A stretch of DNA of 64,000 bases from Bradyrhizobium sp. NFR13 (GCF_900114605.1 NZ_FOTP01000001.1:744001-808000); one strand, 5' to 3'. Positions 39,732 through 48,810 are shown, numbered from the stretch's first letter. The notes: generated by a model not told the origin, from the sequence alone. Numbers and translations: made by a program.

Positions 39732-40952
39732 ATGATCGCGCACCGCACGGTTGCGGCTACGACGTTTGCTGTTTCGCTGCTTTTCGGCGCTTCCGCACTG
39801 GCCCAGCAGGCCAACACGCTTCCGCTCAAGATCGGCGTGCTCGCCGACTTCGCCTCGGTCTATGCCGACATCGGCGGCCAGGGCAATGTCGAGGCAGCGA
39901 AGATCGCCATCGAGGAATTCGGCGGCAAGATGTTCGACAAGCCGATCGAGCTGGTCACCGCCGATGCGCTGAACAAGGCCGACGTCGCCGCCACCATCTC
40001 GCGCAAATGGTACGAGGCCGAGAATGTCGACATGATCATCGACATGCCGACATCGGCCACTGCGCTGGCCGGCATGGAAATGTCGAAGCAGTTCGAGAAG
40101 ATCATGATCGTCACGGACGCCGCGTCGTCCGACATCACCGGCAAGTCCTGCTCGCCCTATACCGCGCACTGGACCTACGACACCTATGGCAACGCTCACA
40201 CAGTCGGCAGCGCCATCGTCAAGCAGGGCGGCGATTCCTGGTACTTCATCACAGCGGATTATCTGTTCGGCCATTCCATCGAACGTGACACCGGCGACGT
40301 CGTGCGCGCCGCGGGCGGCAAGGTGGTCGGCAGCGCCAAACATCCGCTCAACACCGCGGACTTCTCGTCCTTCCTGCTGCAGGCGCAATCGTCCAAGGCC
40401 AAGATCATCGGCATGGCCAATGGCGGCGGCGACACCATCAATACCATCAAGCAGGCGTCGGAGTTTGGAATCGTCGCCGGCGGCCAGAAGCTTGCGGGCA
40501 TCGTGATGTTCATCTCCGACATCCACTCGCTCGGCCTGAAGATGGCGCAGGGGTTGATCATCACCGAGGCCTATTACTGGGATCTCAACGATCGCACCCG
40601 CGCGTTCGGCAAGAAGTTCTTCGACAAGATGAAGCGCATGCCGACCATGAACCAGGCGGCGACCTACAGCGCAACGCTGCATTATCTCAAATCGGTGCAG
40701 GCGGCAGGCACCCGCGCCACCAAACCTGTGCTGGCGAAGATGCGCGAGACGCCGGTGCGCGATGCCTTCACCGATAACGGCATCCTGCGCGAAGACGGCC
40801 GCATGGTGCACAGCATGTTCCTGCTCGAGGTCAAGAAGCCGGAAGAATCCAAGGCGCCGTGGGATTACTACAAGGTACTCGCGGAAGTCCCTGGCGATCA
40901 GGTGTTCCGGCCGATGAAGGACGGCAATTGTCCTTATGTGAAGAAGGACTGA
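39732..40952 (+). CDS. ABC transporter substrate-binding protein, branched-chain amino acid type
   Basis: A 406-residue periplasmic-binding-protein type I. The signal peptide (VAATTFAVSLLFGASALAQQ) is followed by the LivJ-like start LKIGVLADFASVYADIGGQG, then ADALNKADVAATISRKWY and the middle hinge WYFITADYLFGHSIERDTGD. Relatives bind amino acids, amides or aromatic acids. No ABC permease or ATPase genes are adjacent, so it either serves a distant transporter or is an orphan receptor. The ATG is preceded by GGGGAGGA. Confidence 0.9.
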   Translation: MIAHRTVAATTFAVSLLFGASALAQQANTLPLKIGVLADFASVYADIGGQGNVEAAKIAIEEFGGKMFDKPIELVTADALNKADVAATISRKWYEAENVDMIIDMPTSATALAGMEMSKQFEKIMIVTDAASSDITGKSCSPYTAHWTYDTYGNAHTVGSAIVKQGGDSWYFITADYLFGHSIERDTGDVVRAAGGKVVGSAKHPLNTADFSSFLLQAQSSKAKIIGMANGGGDTINTIKQASEFGIVAGGQKLAGIVMFISDIHSLGLKMAQGLIITEAYYWDLNDRTRAFGKKFFDKMKRMPTMNQAATYSATLHYLKSVQAAGTRATKPVLAKMRETPVRDAFTDNGILREDGRMVHSMFLLEVKKPEESKAPWDYYKVLAEVPGDQVFRPMKDGNCPYVKKD

Positions 40953-40981
40953 GCTCTAATATCCCGCCTTGCCTCACATAG

Positions 40982-41078
40982 GCAGGATCGCCCGGCTTGA
41001 CCGGGCGATCCTGCAGACGGCGACGCCCATCATGATCCGACGCGCCAGCGTCGACTGGATCGTCCGCTTTCGCGGGCG
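40982..41078. repeat. Pair of REP-like palindromes
   Basis: GCAGGATCGCCCGG (40982-40995) pairs perfectly with CCGGGCGATCCTGC (41001-41014) over a 14-bp stem with loop CTTGA. A second hairpin CGTCCGC/GCGGGCG (41061-41067/41072-41078, with one G-T pair) follows 46 bases later. The pair forms a compound element like BIMEs, in the gap between two convergent genes, where it could also stop transcription. Confidence 0.65.
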
Positions 41079-41160
41079 GTCACAGCTCTTGGTGCACATC
41101 GGACATTCGACAAACGGACGATGGCAGCATCCGGCTGATCCGCACCGTTGATCCGACCAA

Positions 41161-42222
41161 TCAGGAACGCACTTCGAAGATCATATTGAACGGGGTCTCG
41201 GTCGCGCGGCGGAAGCGCTTGAAACCTGCTTCAGTCGCGACCTGACGCAATTTGCTTTCACCGGCCTGGGCACCGAGCCCCAAGCCCACCTCCTGAGAGA
41301 GCGACGCAGGCGTACAAATGAATGTCGAGGCGTGATAGAAAACGGACCCAATCGGGTTGAGATTGTCCTTGAGATTGTCATGAGCAAATGGCTCGACGAT
41401 CATCCACGCCCCGTCTTTGGCCAGTGTTTCCTTGACATGCTTGCCCGCACCAACGGGGTCGCCCATGTCATGCAGGCAATCGAAGAAAGCGACCAGATCG
41501 TAGTCTTTTGCCGGAAAATCCTTGGCACTGGCCTGCGCGAATTCAATGCGGTCTCCGACCCCCGCTTCCTGCGCCAGGACCTTCGCGCGATCGATCGAAG
41601 GTTTGTGGTAATCAAACCCGAAGAACTTGGATTTGGGGTACGCCTGCGCCATCACGATGGTAGAGGCCCCGTGGCCGCATCCGACATCGGCCACCTTGGC
41701 GCCAGCTTTCAGTTTGGCTTCGACGCCTTCGAGCGTCGGAATCCAGTTCGAAACCAGATTGGCGTTATAGCCCGGCCTGAAGAAGCGTTCGGTGCCCGAG
41801 AAAAGGCACTTCGAATGCTCATGCCAACCAACGCCCTTTCCTGTTCGAAATGCTTCGGCGACCTTGGGTTCGTCGAGATAGGTGGACTGTACGACATCGA
41901 ATGCACCGGCGAAGAAAGCTGGCGACCCCTCCTCGGCGAACGCCATGGCTTGTTCGGCCGAGAGCGAGAACGCGTTTTTCTCAGGGTGATAATCGATGTA
42001 GCCAGAGGCGGCTTGGCCGGAGAGCCACTCGCGGACATAACGCTCATGCAGGCCGGTCTTCTTGGCAAGCTCCGAAGGCGTGAAGATATCTCCATCCGCC
42101 ATTGCCTTGTAGAGGCCGAGGCGATCGCCGAGCAGTATACTGGCACCGCCAAGTGAAATGCCGAGGTCGTTGACCAGCTTTCCTACGAGTGCGTTCAGCT
42201 TTTCGGGATTTGGTTCACGCAT
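41161..42222 (-). CDS. Class I methyltransferase with N-terminal winged helix (Rv2258c-like)
   Basis: A 353-residue SAM-dependent methyltransferase. The N-terminal 100 residues form a winged HTH (LTPSEL-like FTPSELAKKTGLHERYVREW), followed by the Rossmann domain with the SAM-binding KVADVGCGHGASTIVMAQAY motif, FFGFDYHKPSIDRAK for the ribose-binding acid, and DLVAFFDCLHDMGDPVGAGK. The architecture matches mycobacterial Rv2258c-type enzymes of unknown substrate. The ATG at 42222 has GGAGGA seven bases upstream. The LysR gene lies upstream on the same strand. Confidence 0.87.
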   Translation of the reverse strand: MREPNPEKLNALVGKLVNDLGISLGGASILLGDRLGLYKAMADGDIFTPSELAKKTGLHERYVREWLSGQAASGYIDYHPEKNAFSLSAEQAMAFAEEGSPAFFAGAFDVVQSTYLDEPKVAEAFRTGKGVGWHEHSKCLFSGTERFFRPGYNANLVSNWIPTLEGVEAKLKAGAKVADVGCGHGASTIVMAQAYPKSKFFGFDYHKPSIDRAKVLAQEAGVGDRIEFAQASAKDFPAKDYDLVAFFDCLHDMGDPVGAGKHVKETLAKDGAWMIVEPFAHDNLKDNLNPIGSVFYHASTFICTPASLSQEVGLGLGAQAGESKLRQVATEAGFKRFRRATETPFNMIFEVRS

Positions 42223-42345
42223 TGCAGCATCCTCCACTTTGTGAGGAACAGCCCCTCGCTTAATTAAGTACGACCGGTGGATTACAAGTGGGAAGGGGAC
42301 GCGTTTCGCGCCTATAACCGCGCGCCGCTCGATGTCAGATCGGCG

Positions 42346-43320
42346 TCAAAGTTGGTTTCGCGTTGCACCGCGTCGGTCCGTGGAGCGATGCATCTCTTTT
42401 GACGAGACTTCCGGCGAGGAGCCGGGATGCGCCGACGTCTGGGCTTGCGACAGCAACCATCCGCGAAAAGCCTGCAGCAGAGGATTCCCGGCTTTCTCCT
42501 CCGGACAGGCGAAATAATACGAGCCGGCGCTTTTCAGGGTCAGGCTCGACAGCACCTTCAATTTGCCCGACCTGAGTTGATCGGAGATCAGGAATTCGGG
42601 AAGCAGGGCGACGCCAAGACCGGAGCTCGCCGCACTGATCAAAGTGGACTGGATATCGAAACGCGGCCCGCGGATCACATTTGTGCCGCCAAGCTCCGCG
42701 GCATCGAACCAGCGACGCCATGCATCGGCGCGTGTGACCAGATGCAGAAGCCGCAGTTCGGCAACCTCGCTCGGCGGCAATTCGCCGCGCCTGCCGATCA
42801 GCGCCGGAGATCCGACCGGCAGCAGAATTTCGTCGAACAGATAGTCGGCCTGCGTGCCGGGCCAGTCCGGCTCGCCGAAGTAGAGCGCCCCATCGAGTGC
42901 TGTCTCGCTGAAGAAGAAGCGCGTGTTGCGCGCACTGACATTGACGGCGACGCCGGGATGCCGCGCATAGAAGTCCGGCAGGCGCGGAATGAGCCATTGG
43001 GCGCCGACGGTGGGCAGCGCCGCGACGTCCAGAACCATGCCGTCGGCCTCGTAGCCCATGATCTCGAGCGCATCGCGCTCGATCCGCTCGATCGTCTGTG
43101 CCACGCGGGTGCTGTAGGCCGCCCCTGCCCGCGTCAACGTGATGCGCTTCTTGATCCGATGAAACAGCTTCACACCGAGCTGCGTCTCCAGCTGCGCAAT
43201 CTGGCGCGACACCGCACTCTCGGTCAGCGCGAGTTCGCTGGCGGCGCGGGTGACGCTGAGGTGCTTGGCAGCCGCGCTGAACGCCATCAGCGCGCCGAGG
43301 CTCGGTATTCTGCGGCGCAT
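42346..43320 (-). CDS. LysR family transcriptional regulator (GcvA-like)
   Basis: A 324-residue LTTR. The HTH is LGALMAFSAAAKHLSVTRAA with SELALTESAVSRQIAQLETQ, followed by the two-lobe sensing domain (VLDVAALPTVGAQWLIPRLP and following). The LPTVGAQWLIPRLPDF sequence is typical of the GcvA/AmpR subgroup. The C-terminal 25 residues are low-complexity Ser/Arg. It is divergent from the cupin/monooxygenase genes, and a dyad sits between, so it probably regulates them. Confidence 0.9.
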   Translation of the reverse strand: MRRRIPSLGALMAFSAAAKHLSVTRAASELALTESAVSRQIAQLETQLGVKLFHRIKKRITLTRAGAAYSTRVAQTIERIERDALEIMGYEADGMVLDVAALPTVGAQWLIPRLPDFYARHPGVAVNVSARNTRFFFSETALDGALYFGEPDWPGTQADYLFDEILLPVGSPALIGRRGELPPSEVAELRLLHLVTRADAWRRWFDAAELGGTNVIRGPRFDIQSTLISAASSGLGVALLPEFLISDQLRSGKLKVLSSLTLKSAGSYYFACPEEKAGNPLLQAFRGWLLSQAQTSAHPGSSPEVSSKEMHRSTDRRGATRNQL

Positions 43321-43356
43321 AGTTCATTCCAAAAACGCAAGATGTCCGCAGATTAA

Positions 43357-43388
43357 ATTGTTTGCACGCCTAAGCACAAGGCAACAAT
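43357..43388. promoter_or_regulatory. Dyad in the LysR/cupin divergent region
   Basis: ATTGTTTGC (43357-43365) and GCAACAAT (43381-43388) are inverted arms with one extra base, 36 bases from the LysR start codon. The position between a LysR gene and its divergent target suggests a LysR-type operator. The exact T-N11-A core was not clear. Confidence 0.4.
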
Positions 43389-43525
43389 CTCCCCACAGCT
43401 GACAAAAGTCATGGCGGGCAGTGACCTCTGGCGAGGTCGCGCGCCGGCAACGGTCTCAAGACATGCAGGCTGCAGCGCGGCGCTCCGTGCAGGTGCTTCG
43501 GTCATCAACTTCAAGGAGCACATCA

Positions 43526-43912
43526 GTGGCAGTCAACAAATTGCATGACGAATTCCACACGCTCGACATGGAGAGCGGTTGGCAATTGCCCGAGGGCTAC
43601 GATCCCGCGTCGGGCGCGCTGGAGAAGATCCTGTCCGGATCGCTCGATACCGCGAACAAACGCGGCAGCCGGACGCGATTGCTGAAGTTCCCTCCGGGTC
43701 TCTTCACCACACAGCAGATCGTTCACGACCACTGGGAAGAAGTCTTTCTCGTCTCCGGCGACCTGATCGTTGGCAATGACGAGAACGGGCAAGGCGGCAC
43801 GCCATTCGCCGGCTACACCTACGCCGTCAGACCGCCAGGCGCGTGGCATGGTCCGTTCAAATCCGAGGGCGGCTGCCTGCTTCTCGAAATGCACTACTAC
43901 GATCCCGCCTGA
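43526..43912 (+). CDS. Cupin-domain protein
   Basis: A 128-residue single-cupin protein starting at GTG 43526, chosen because AAGGAG lies seven bases upstream; the frame is open 35 codons further without similarity. Cupin motif 1 reads VHDHWEEVFLVSGDLIVG, giving the HxH and Glu metal ligands, and motif 2 is RPPGAWHGPFKSEGG with the last His. Such proteins are dioxygenases, isomerases or binding proteins. It precedes a flavin monooxygenase by 87 bases, which suggests a shared catabolic task. Confidence 0.85.
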   Translation: MAVNKLHDEFHTLDMESGWQLPEGYDPASGALEKILSGSLDTANKRGSRTRLLKFPPGLFTTQQIVHDHWEEVFLVSGDLIVGNDENGQGGTPFAGYTYAVRPPGAWHGPFKSEGGCLLLEMHYYDPA

Positions 43913-43999
43913 GAGCCACAGAGACGATGACGGCAGCCTCTTAGAGGGGGCCGCCGATCAGAGCCGATGCTCCCTGAAATCCCCGCAAGAGGTCTTGAT

Positions 44000-45223
44000 A
44001 TGAGTAATGCGAAGCTTCCCGTCATCATCGCCGGTGCAGGGCCGGTCGGCATGGTGGCTGCCGCAGATCTGGTGCGGCAGAACATTCCGGTTCTGGTGCT
44101 CGAGAAGAACGACGCGCTGAGTAGCGAGTCGCGCGCATCGACATTCCATCCGCCCACACTGGACATGCTCGACGATCTCGGTTTCGCCAGCACGCTGATT
44201 GCACAGGGGCTGAAGGCACCGACGGTCCAGTACAGCTCGTCCGAGGACGGTGTGCTCGGCACGTTCGATTTCGCGGCGATCTCCGATCTGGTGCGGCATC
44301 CGTTCCGCTTGCAGGCCGAACAGTTCAAGCTCACGCGCATCATTCTCGATGCGCTGTCCGGCAATCCGCTGTTTTCGATCGCATTCGGCAGCGAGGTCAA
44401 ATCGGTCGAGCAGACCAGCGATACCGTCAAGGTGGTGGTCACGGCCAACGGCCACGACACGACGCATGAATGCGCGTGGCTGATCGGTGCCGACGGCGCG
44501 AACAGCATCGTACGCCGCAGCCAGGACATGGAATTCGAAGGCTTCACCTGGCCCGAGCGCTTCCTGGTGATGACGACACCGGTTGATTTCACCGCGCTTC
44601 GCCCGGGCGTCTCGTCGGTCAGCTATGTTGCCGATCCCGAACGCTGGTACTTCCTGCTGCGTATCCTCGGCGCATGGCGCGTGATGATGCCGGTAGCTGC
44701 GGAAACATCCGATGAGGAAGCACTGTCCGAAGCCTATGTGACGGCGTCGATCCGGCGGATCGTTCCCACCGAGCTGGAGGCCCCCATCCTCCACACGACG
44801 CTCTATCGTGTGCACCAGCGCGTTGCCGCGAATTTCCAGAAAGGCCGCACATTCCTGGCCGGTGACGCCGCCCATATCAACAATCCGCTCGGCGGCATGG
44901 GCATGAATGGCGGCATTCATGATGCATTGAACCTGACTGCGAAGCTGGGCCCGGTCATCAATGGTACGGCCGACGAAAGCATTCTCGCCGACTACGATCT
45001 GCAGCGCCGCACGGTCACGATGCAAGCCATTCAGGGCGACACCATCCGCAACAAGAAGAACCTCGAAGCGAAAGACGAAGCCGATCGCGCGCGTTTCCGC
45101 GACGACATTCGCGCAGCAGCCGCCGATCCGGAAAAGGGACGACAACTATTGCGCCGGATCGCGATGCTCGACTCGCTCGAGCGGGCCGGTGCGTTGCATA
45201 TTGCTGAGCACCGCCCGGGGTGA
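44000..45223 (+). CDS. FAD-dependent aromatic monooxygenase (class A)
   Basis: A 407-residue flavoprotein hydroxylase of the PHBH/UbiH group. N-terminal GAGPVGMVAAADL binds FAD, the DG motif is WLIGADGANSIVRR, and the GD motif is FLAGDAAHINNPLGGMGMNG. The enzyme uses NAD(P)H and oxygen to hydroxylate an aromatic ring or related acid; the substrate is unknown. The ATG at 44000 has AGAGG upstream. It lies between the cupin and a Bug-type binding protein. Confidence 0.9.
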   Translation: MSNAKLPVIIAGAGPVGMVAAADLVRQNIPVLVLEKNDALSSESRASTFHPPTLDMLDDLGFASTLIAQGLKAPTVQYSSSEDGVLGTFDFAAISDLVRHPFRLQAEQFKLTRIILDALSGNPLFSIAFGSEVKSVEQTSDTVKVVVTANGHDTTHECAWLIGADGANSIVRRSQDMEFEGFTWPERFLVMTTPVDFTALRPGVSSVSYVADPERWYFLLRILGAWRVMMPVAAETSDEEALSEAYVTASIRRIVPTELEAPILHTTLYRVHQRVAANFQKGRTFLAGDAAHINNPLGGMGMNGGIHDALNLTAKLGPVINGTADESILADYDLQRRTVTMQAIQGDTIRNKKNLEAKDEADRARFRDDIRAAAADPEKGRQLLRRIAMLDSLERAGALHIAEHRPG

Positions 45224-45377
45224 TCAGCAACTCTCTCTGAGACGATGTCGACGGCAACCGGCCACTCGGCTGGATAAGAACCGCGGCAGTGGAAGCGCCA
45301 GTAAGCCTGGAGGAGCCAACACCATGGTTCCCAAGATGTCATGCAGGAGTTTCAGAATGCCAAGCAAGGATTTACGG

Positions 45378-46355
45378 ATGAAGTGGACGACGTTTCTTTT
45401 CGCGGCGCTGGCAGCGCCTGTCGCCTTCGGCGTGCCCGGCGCGGCAGCGGCCGGCTTTCCGGAAAAAATGATCACGATCGTGGTCCCCTATCCGGCTGGA
45501 AGCACGGCGGACGCGATTCCGCGACTGGTGGCTCCGCTGATGTCGAAGTCGCTCGGCGTCACCGTGATCATCGAGAACCGCGGCGGCGCCAACGGCTCGA
45601 TCGGAGCGGCTCGCGTCGCCGCGTCGCCGGCGGATGGCTATACGATCCTGCTCGCGACGACCGGCATGATGGCGATCAATCCGTGGATCTATGAGAAGCC
45701 CGCCTATAATCCCGAAAAGGATTTCGCGCCGATCACCAATGGTGCCTCGACGCCGAACATCCTGGTCGTCAATCCGTCGGTCAAGGCGAACTCGCTGAAA
45801 GAACTGGTGGCGCTGGCCAAGGCCGAGCCGGGCAAGCTGACATTTGCGTCAGCAGGTATCGGCAGCACGAGCCATCTGTGCGGCGAGACGCTGAAGGTGC
45901 TTGAAGGCATCGATGCCGTCCACATCCCGTATCAGGGCGCAGCTCCGGCACTTCAGGACGTCATCGGTGGTCAGGTATCCATGATGTGCGACAACCTGTC
46001 GAATACGGTCCAGCAGGTGCAAAGCGGAGCATTGAAGCCCATCGTCGTGACCGCCGCTGAACCAAGCAAGCAGTTGCCCAATGTGCCGACCTCACCGCAG
46101 GCAGGCTATCCCGATCTCCTCGCAGGCAACTGGTACGGCTTTGTCGCTCCATCGGCGACCCCCAAGGACGTGATCGAGAAGCTCAACACATCGATCGTGG
46201 AGGCGTTGCGAGATTCAACCGTTTCGGCTCGCCTGGAAGGCCTTGGTTTGACCGTGATCGCGGACAAGCCCGATCAGTTCGGAGCGGTTATCGCCAAGGA
46301 TTCTGCGCGGATGGAAAACATCGTGAAGCGCTCGAAAGCGAAGATTTCCAACTAG
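45378..46355 (+). CDS. Bug/TctC family tripartite tricarboxylate-type binding protein
   Basis: A 325-residue periplasmic receptor. Signal peptide KWTTFLFAALAAPVAFGVPG is followed by the family pattern KMITIVVPYPAGSTADAIPR, ENRGGANGSIGAARVA, and PYQGAAPALQDVIGGQV. Two starts have good ribosome sites: ATG 45378 (AAGGA, seven bases) and ATG 45357 (AGGAG, seven bases); the first gives the cleaner signal peptide. No TctA/TctB membrane genes are nearby, which is common for Bug proteins. It probably captures the substrate of the neighbouring oxygenase. Confidence 0.9.
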   Translation: MKWTTFLFAALAAPVAFGVPGAAAAGFPEKMITIVVPYPAGSTADAIPRLVAPLMSKSLGVTVIIENRGGANGSIGAARVAASPADGYTILLATTGMMAINPWIYEKPAYNPEKDFAPITNGASTPNILVVNPSVKANSLKELVALAKAEPGKLTFASAGIGSTSHLCGETLKVLEGIDAVHIPYQGAAPALQDVIGGQVSMMCDNLSNTVQQVQSGALKPIVVTAAEPSKQLPNVPTSPQAGYPDLLAGNWYGFVAPSATPKDVIEKLNTSIVEALRDSTVSARLEGLGLTVIADKPDQFGAVIAKDSARMENIVKRSKAKISN

Positions 46356-46429
46356 GGAATCTTCCACATGCAGAGGGGCACAGACGAGGCAGAGAAATAT
46401 CAGCGTGCCGGCGCGGAACCTTCTCTTGA

Positions 46430-47254
46430 TTATCTCGCTGTCGCACCTCTGCCGGAATATCGCTCCGCCATGTACCTGCCCGGGGAGGTGCCGAGCGTCT
46501 TGCGGAACATCGTCACGAAGCTCGGTACGCTCTCATAGCCGAGGTCGGCAGCCACCTGTTGAATCGAAGCGCCGCCGGCCAGCCATTGTACAGCCAACAT
46601 GACGCTAAGTTGCTGGCGCCAACGTCCGAAGCTCATTCCCGTCTCGCGGCCGATCAGCCGCACAAGCGTCCGCTCGCTCAGGCCCGCTCGCTTCGCCCAG
46701 CCCTCCAGCGAGCTGCGCTCCGCCGGAGCGGCCATCATCAGGTCGACCAAGGCGCGCAGCCGAGGGTCGGCCGGCATCGGCAGATGCAAGTCTTCGACCG
46801 TGGCAGCCGCGAGCTCGTCGAGCAGCACCGCCATCAACCGTGAATTCGCACCGTCCTCGTCGTAGAACAGCGGCAGGCTAGCGGCACGGAACAGCAATTC
46901 GCGCAGCAGCGGCGTCACGGAAACCGAGCAGCAGCGTTGCGGCAGGCGCGCGTCGATGTCGGCCGCGACGAACGCGCTGTAGCCTTCGAGCGAGCCCGTC
47001 GCCTTGATGGCGTGGAGCGCGCCACTTGGTATCCAGACCGCGCTGCGCGGAGGTACGATCCACAATCCGCCTTCGACCCGGCAGCTCAGTGCACCGCGCT
47101 GCACGAGCATGATCTGACCCTTGGCATGGCAGTGCATGTCGAGCTCGATCGTGCCGACCTTGTTCGACGCCATGCCATAGGTGACCACCGGGCGCGCAAC
47201 GTCGTCGGGCTCGATCCAGTCGGACGCAACGGAGCTGTCTGTGAGAATGGGCAT
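46430..47254 (-). CDS. AraC family transcriptional regulator
   Basis: A 274-residue regulator. The N-terminal cupin-like sensing domain (MHCHAKGQIMLVQRGALSCR, GGLWIVPPRSAVWIPSGALH) is followed by two HTH units at the C-terminus (AKRAGLSERTLVRLIGRETG and IQQVAADLGYESVPSFVTMF) ending in RKTLGTSPGRYM, the usual AraC signature. An ATG five codons earlier is an alternative start. It is divergent from the methyltransferase/SIP genes and probably controls them. Confidence 0.9.
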   Translation of the reverse strand: MPILTDSSVASDWIEPDDVARPVVTYGMASNKVGTIELDMHCHAKGQIMLVQRGALSCRVEGGLWIVPPRSAVWIPSGALHAIKATGSLEGYSAFVAADIDARLPQRCCSVSVTPLLRELLFRAASLPLFYDEDGANSRLMAVLLDELAAATVEDLHLPMPADPRLRALVDLMMAAPAERSSLEGWAKRAGLSERTLVRLIGRETGMSFGRWRQQLSVMLAVQWLAGGASIQQVAADLGYESVPSFVTMFRKTLGTSPGRYMAERYSGRGATAR

Positions 47255-47392
47255 GGTTCGACCTAGCATGCGTTTGGCGCGAGTGGATAAGAACTTGTCC
47301 AGACTTGGTAATGACGCCAGAGCCGCCGCGCTCTATCCCGCACGGACCGGTTGAGGCCGACCCGGCCGCGACGACCACCGAAAGAGGCATTC

Positions 47393-48088
47393 ATGACTTC
47401 ACTGGACAGCGTGCGGGTTTCAGAAACCCTCAACCAACTCCATGCCGACGCCGATGCGGCGGATCGCGACTTCATGGCCAGGATGATGGCGCAGTTCGAG
47501 GCATCGGGGGAGACGATGGAAGAAGCGGTCGGCAAGCTGATTGCCGAGGAACGGGCGGACTACCGAACGACGTATCGCGGTCACGCCGATCATTTCCTGG
47601 CCATTTCTCCTGCCTATGGCCGCTTCCTTTACGCCATCGCTCGCGCCCGGCGGGCGACCCGGATCGTCGAGTTCGGTACGTCGATGGGGATCTCGACGAT
47701 CTACCTCGCGGCTGCACTTCGCGACAACGGCGGCGGAAAGCTGATCGGCTCCGAGCTTGAGCCCACGAAGGTGGCAAGGGCGCGGGCCAACCTTGACGCG
47801 GCGGGCCTCGCCGATCTGGCGGAGATCCGCGAAGGCGATGCGCTGGAGACGCTCAAGGACGTTGGCGGCGAGGTGGATGTCCTGCTGATCGACGGCGCAT
47901 TCTCGCTTTACCTGCCGGTGCTCAAGTTGATCGAGCCGCGCTTGGCGTCCGGAGCCGCGATCCTCGGGGAGAATGCGTTCGCGCAGGATTATCTCGACTA
48001 CGTCCGCAATTCCGCCAACGGCTATCTGTCCCAGCCGCTTGCCGTCGACGAAGGTCGCGGCAACGAATTCACCCTGCGGGTCGCCTGA
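47393..48088 (+). CDS. O-methyltransferase
   Basis: A 231-residue class I SAM methyltransferase of the caffeoyl-CoA/catechol O-methyltransferase type. The SAM loop is IVEFGTSMGISTIYLAAAL, the acidic ribose contact is IGSELEPTKVARARANL, and the metal/catalytic Asp segment is VDVLLIDGAFSLYLPVLKLI. The ATG at 47393 follows AGAGG. Its stop overlaps the next start (TGATG), so it is coupled to the siderophore-interacting protein gene. The methyl acceptor is unknown; catechol-like compounds would fit the neighbour. Confidence 0.9.
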   Translation: MTSLDSVRVSETLNQLHADADAADRDFMARMMAQFEASGETMEEAVGKLIAEERADYRTTYRGHADHFLAISPAYGRFLYAIARARRATRIVEFGTSMGISTIYLAAALRDNGGGKLIGSELEPTKVARARANLDAAGLADLAEIREGDALETLKDVGGEVDVLLIDGAFSLYLPVLKLIEPRLASGAAILGENAFAQDYLDYVRNSANGYLSQPLAVDEGRGNEFTLRVA

Positions 48089-48810
48089 TGCCGGCGGAGA
48101 GCGTTAAGGGACGTCTCGATGGTGTGCTGCGCCGTATGCTCATGCGACGCGCGACCATCTCCGCATGCAGACCGATCGCCGAACGGTTTCACCTGATCAC
48201 ACTTGAAGGTCCAGCGCTTCAAGGCATGTCCTGGGCGCCTGGCCAGAAGGTGCAGATCGCGATGGCTGCCCCATTCGTCACACGGACCTATACGCCGATC
48301 GAATGGGACGCGTTGACCGGACGGACCCGCATTCTTTGTTACGTACACGGCGAAGGTCCCGGGAGCGCCTGGGCCCGGGACGTCAAGCCCGGCGACGAAT
48401 GCGATGTCTTTGGCCCGCGGAGTTCGGTCGACCCGCGTCCTGCATCCGGACCGCTCGCTGTGTTTGGCGACGAAACATCGATCGGCCTCGGCTACGCGCT
48501 ATCCGGTCGGTATCCCACCCGATCCGCCGCGCTTCATTTCGAACTCGGCGACACGGAAGCCGGCAAGCACGTGCTGAAGCATCTTGATCTTTCGGGCGTC
48601 GCTCTGTTCGAGAAACGTGCGGACGATGCGCATGTCGAGCAGATGGCGGCAGCCCTTCCATCGCTCGTGGCTGCCGGGGCATCGTTCGTGTTCGCCGGAA
48701 AGGCCGCGACCGTGCAACGGCTGCGACAGAGCCTCAAACAGCTGGATGTCACAACTCCACGCATCACGACCAAGGCCTATTGGGCACCCGGCAAGGTGGG
48801 CCTCGACTGA
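48088..48810 (+). CDS. Siderophore-interacting protein / ferric reductase-like flavoprotein
   Basis: A 240-residue SIP-family protein. The FAD-binding barrel has RTYTPIEWD (the RxYTxR-like flavin motif), YVHGEGPGSAWARDVKPGDE and VFGPRSSVD; the reductase half follows with LAVFGDETSIGLGYAL. Members reduce ferric siderophores to release iron, using NAD(P)H or ferredoxin. Translationally coupled to the O-methyltransferase. No siderophore receptor or synthesis genes are in the window, so iron use is inferred from family. Confidence 0.85.
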   Translation: MPAESVKGRLDGVLRRMLMRRATISACRPIAERFHLITLEGPALQGMSWAPGQKVQIAMAAPFVTRTYTPIEWDALTGRTRILCYVHGEGPGSAWARDVKPGDECDVFGPRSSVDPRPASGPLAVFGDETSIGLGYALSGRYPTRSAALHFELGDTEAGKHVLKHLDLSGVALFEKRADDAHVEQMAAALPSLVAAGASFVFAGKAATVQRLRQSLKQLDVTTPRITTKAYWAPGKVGLD

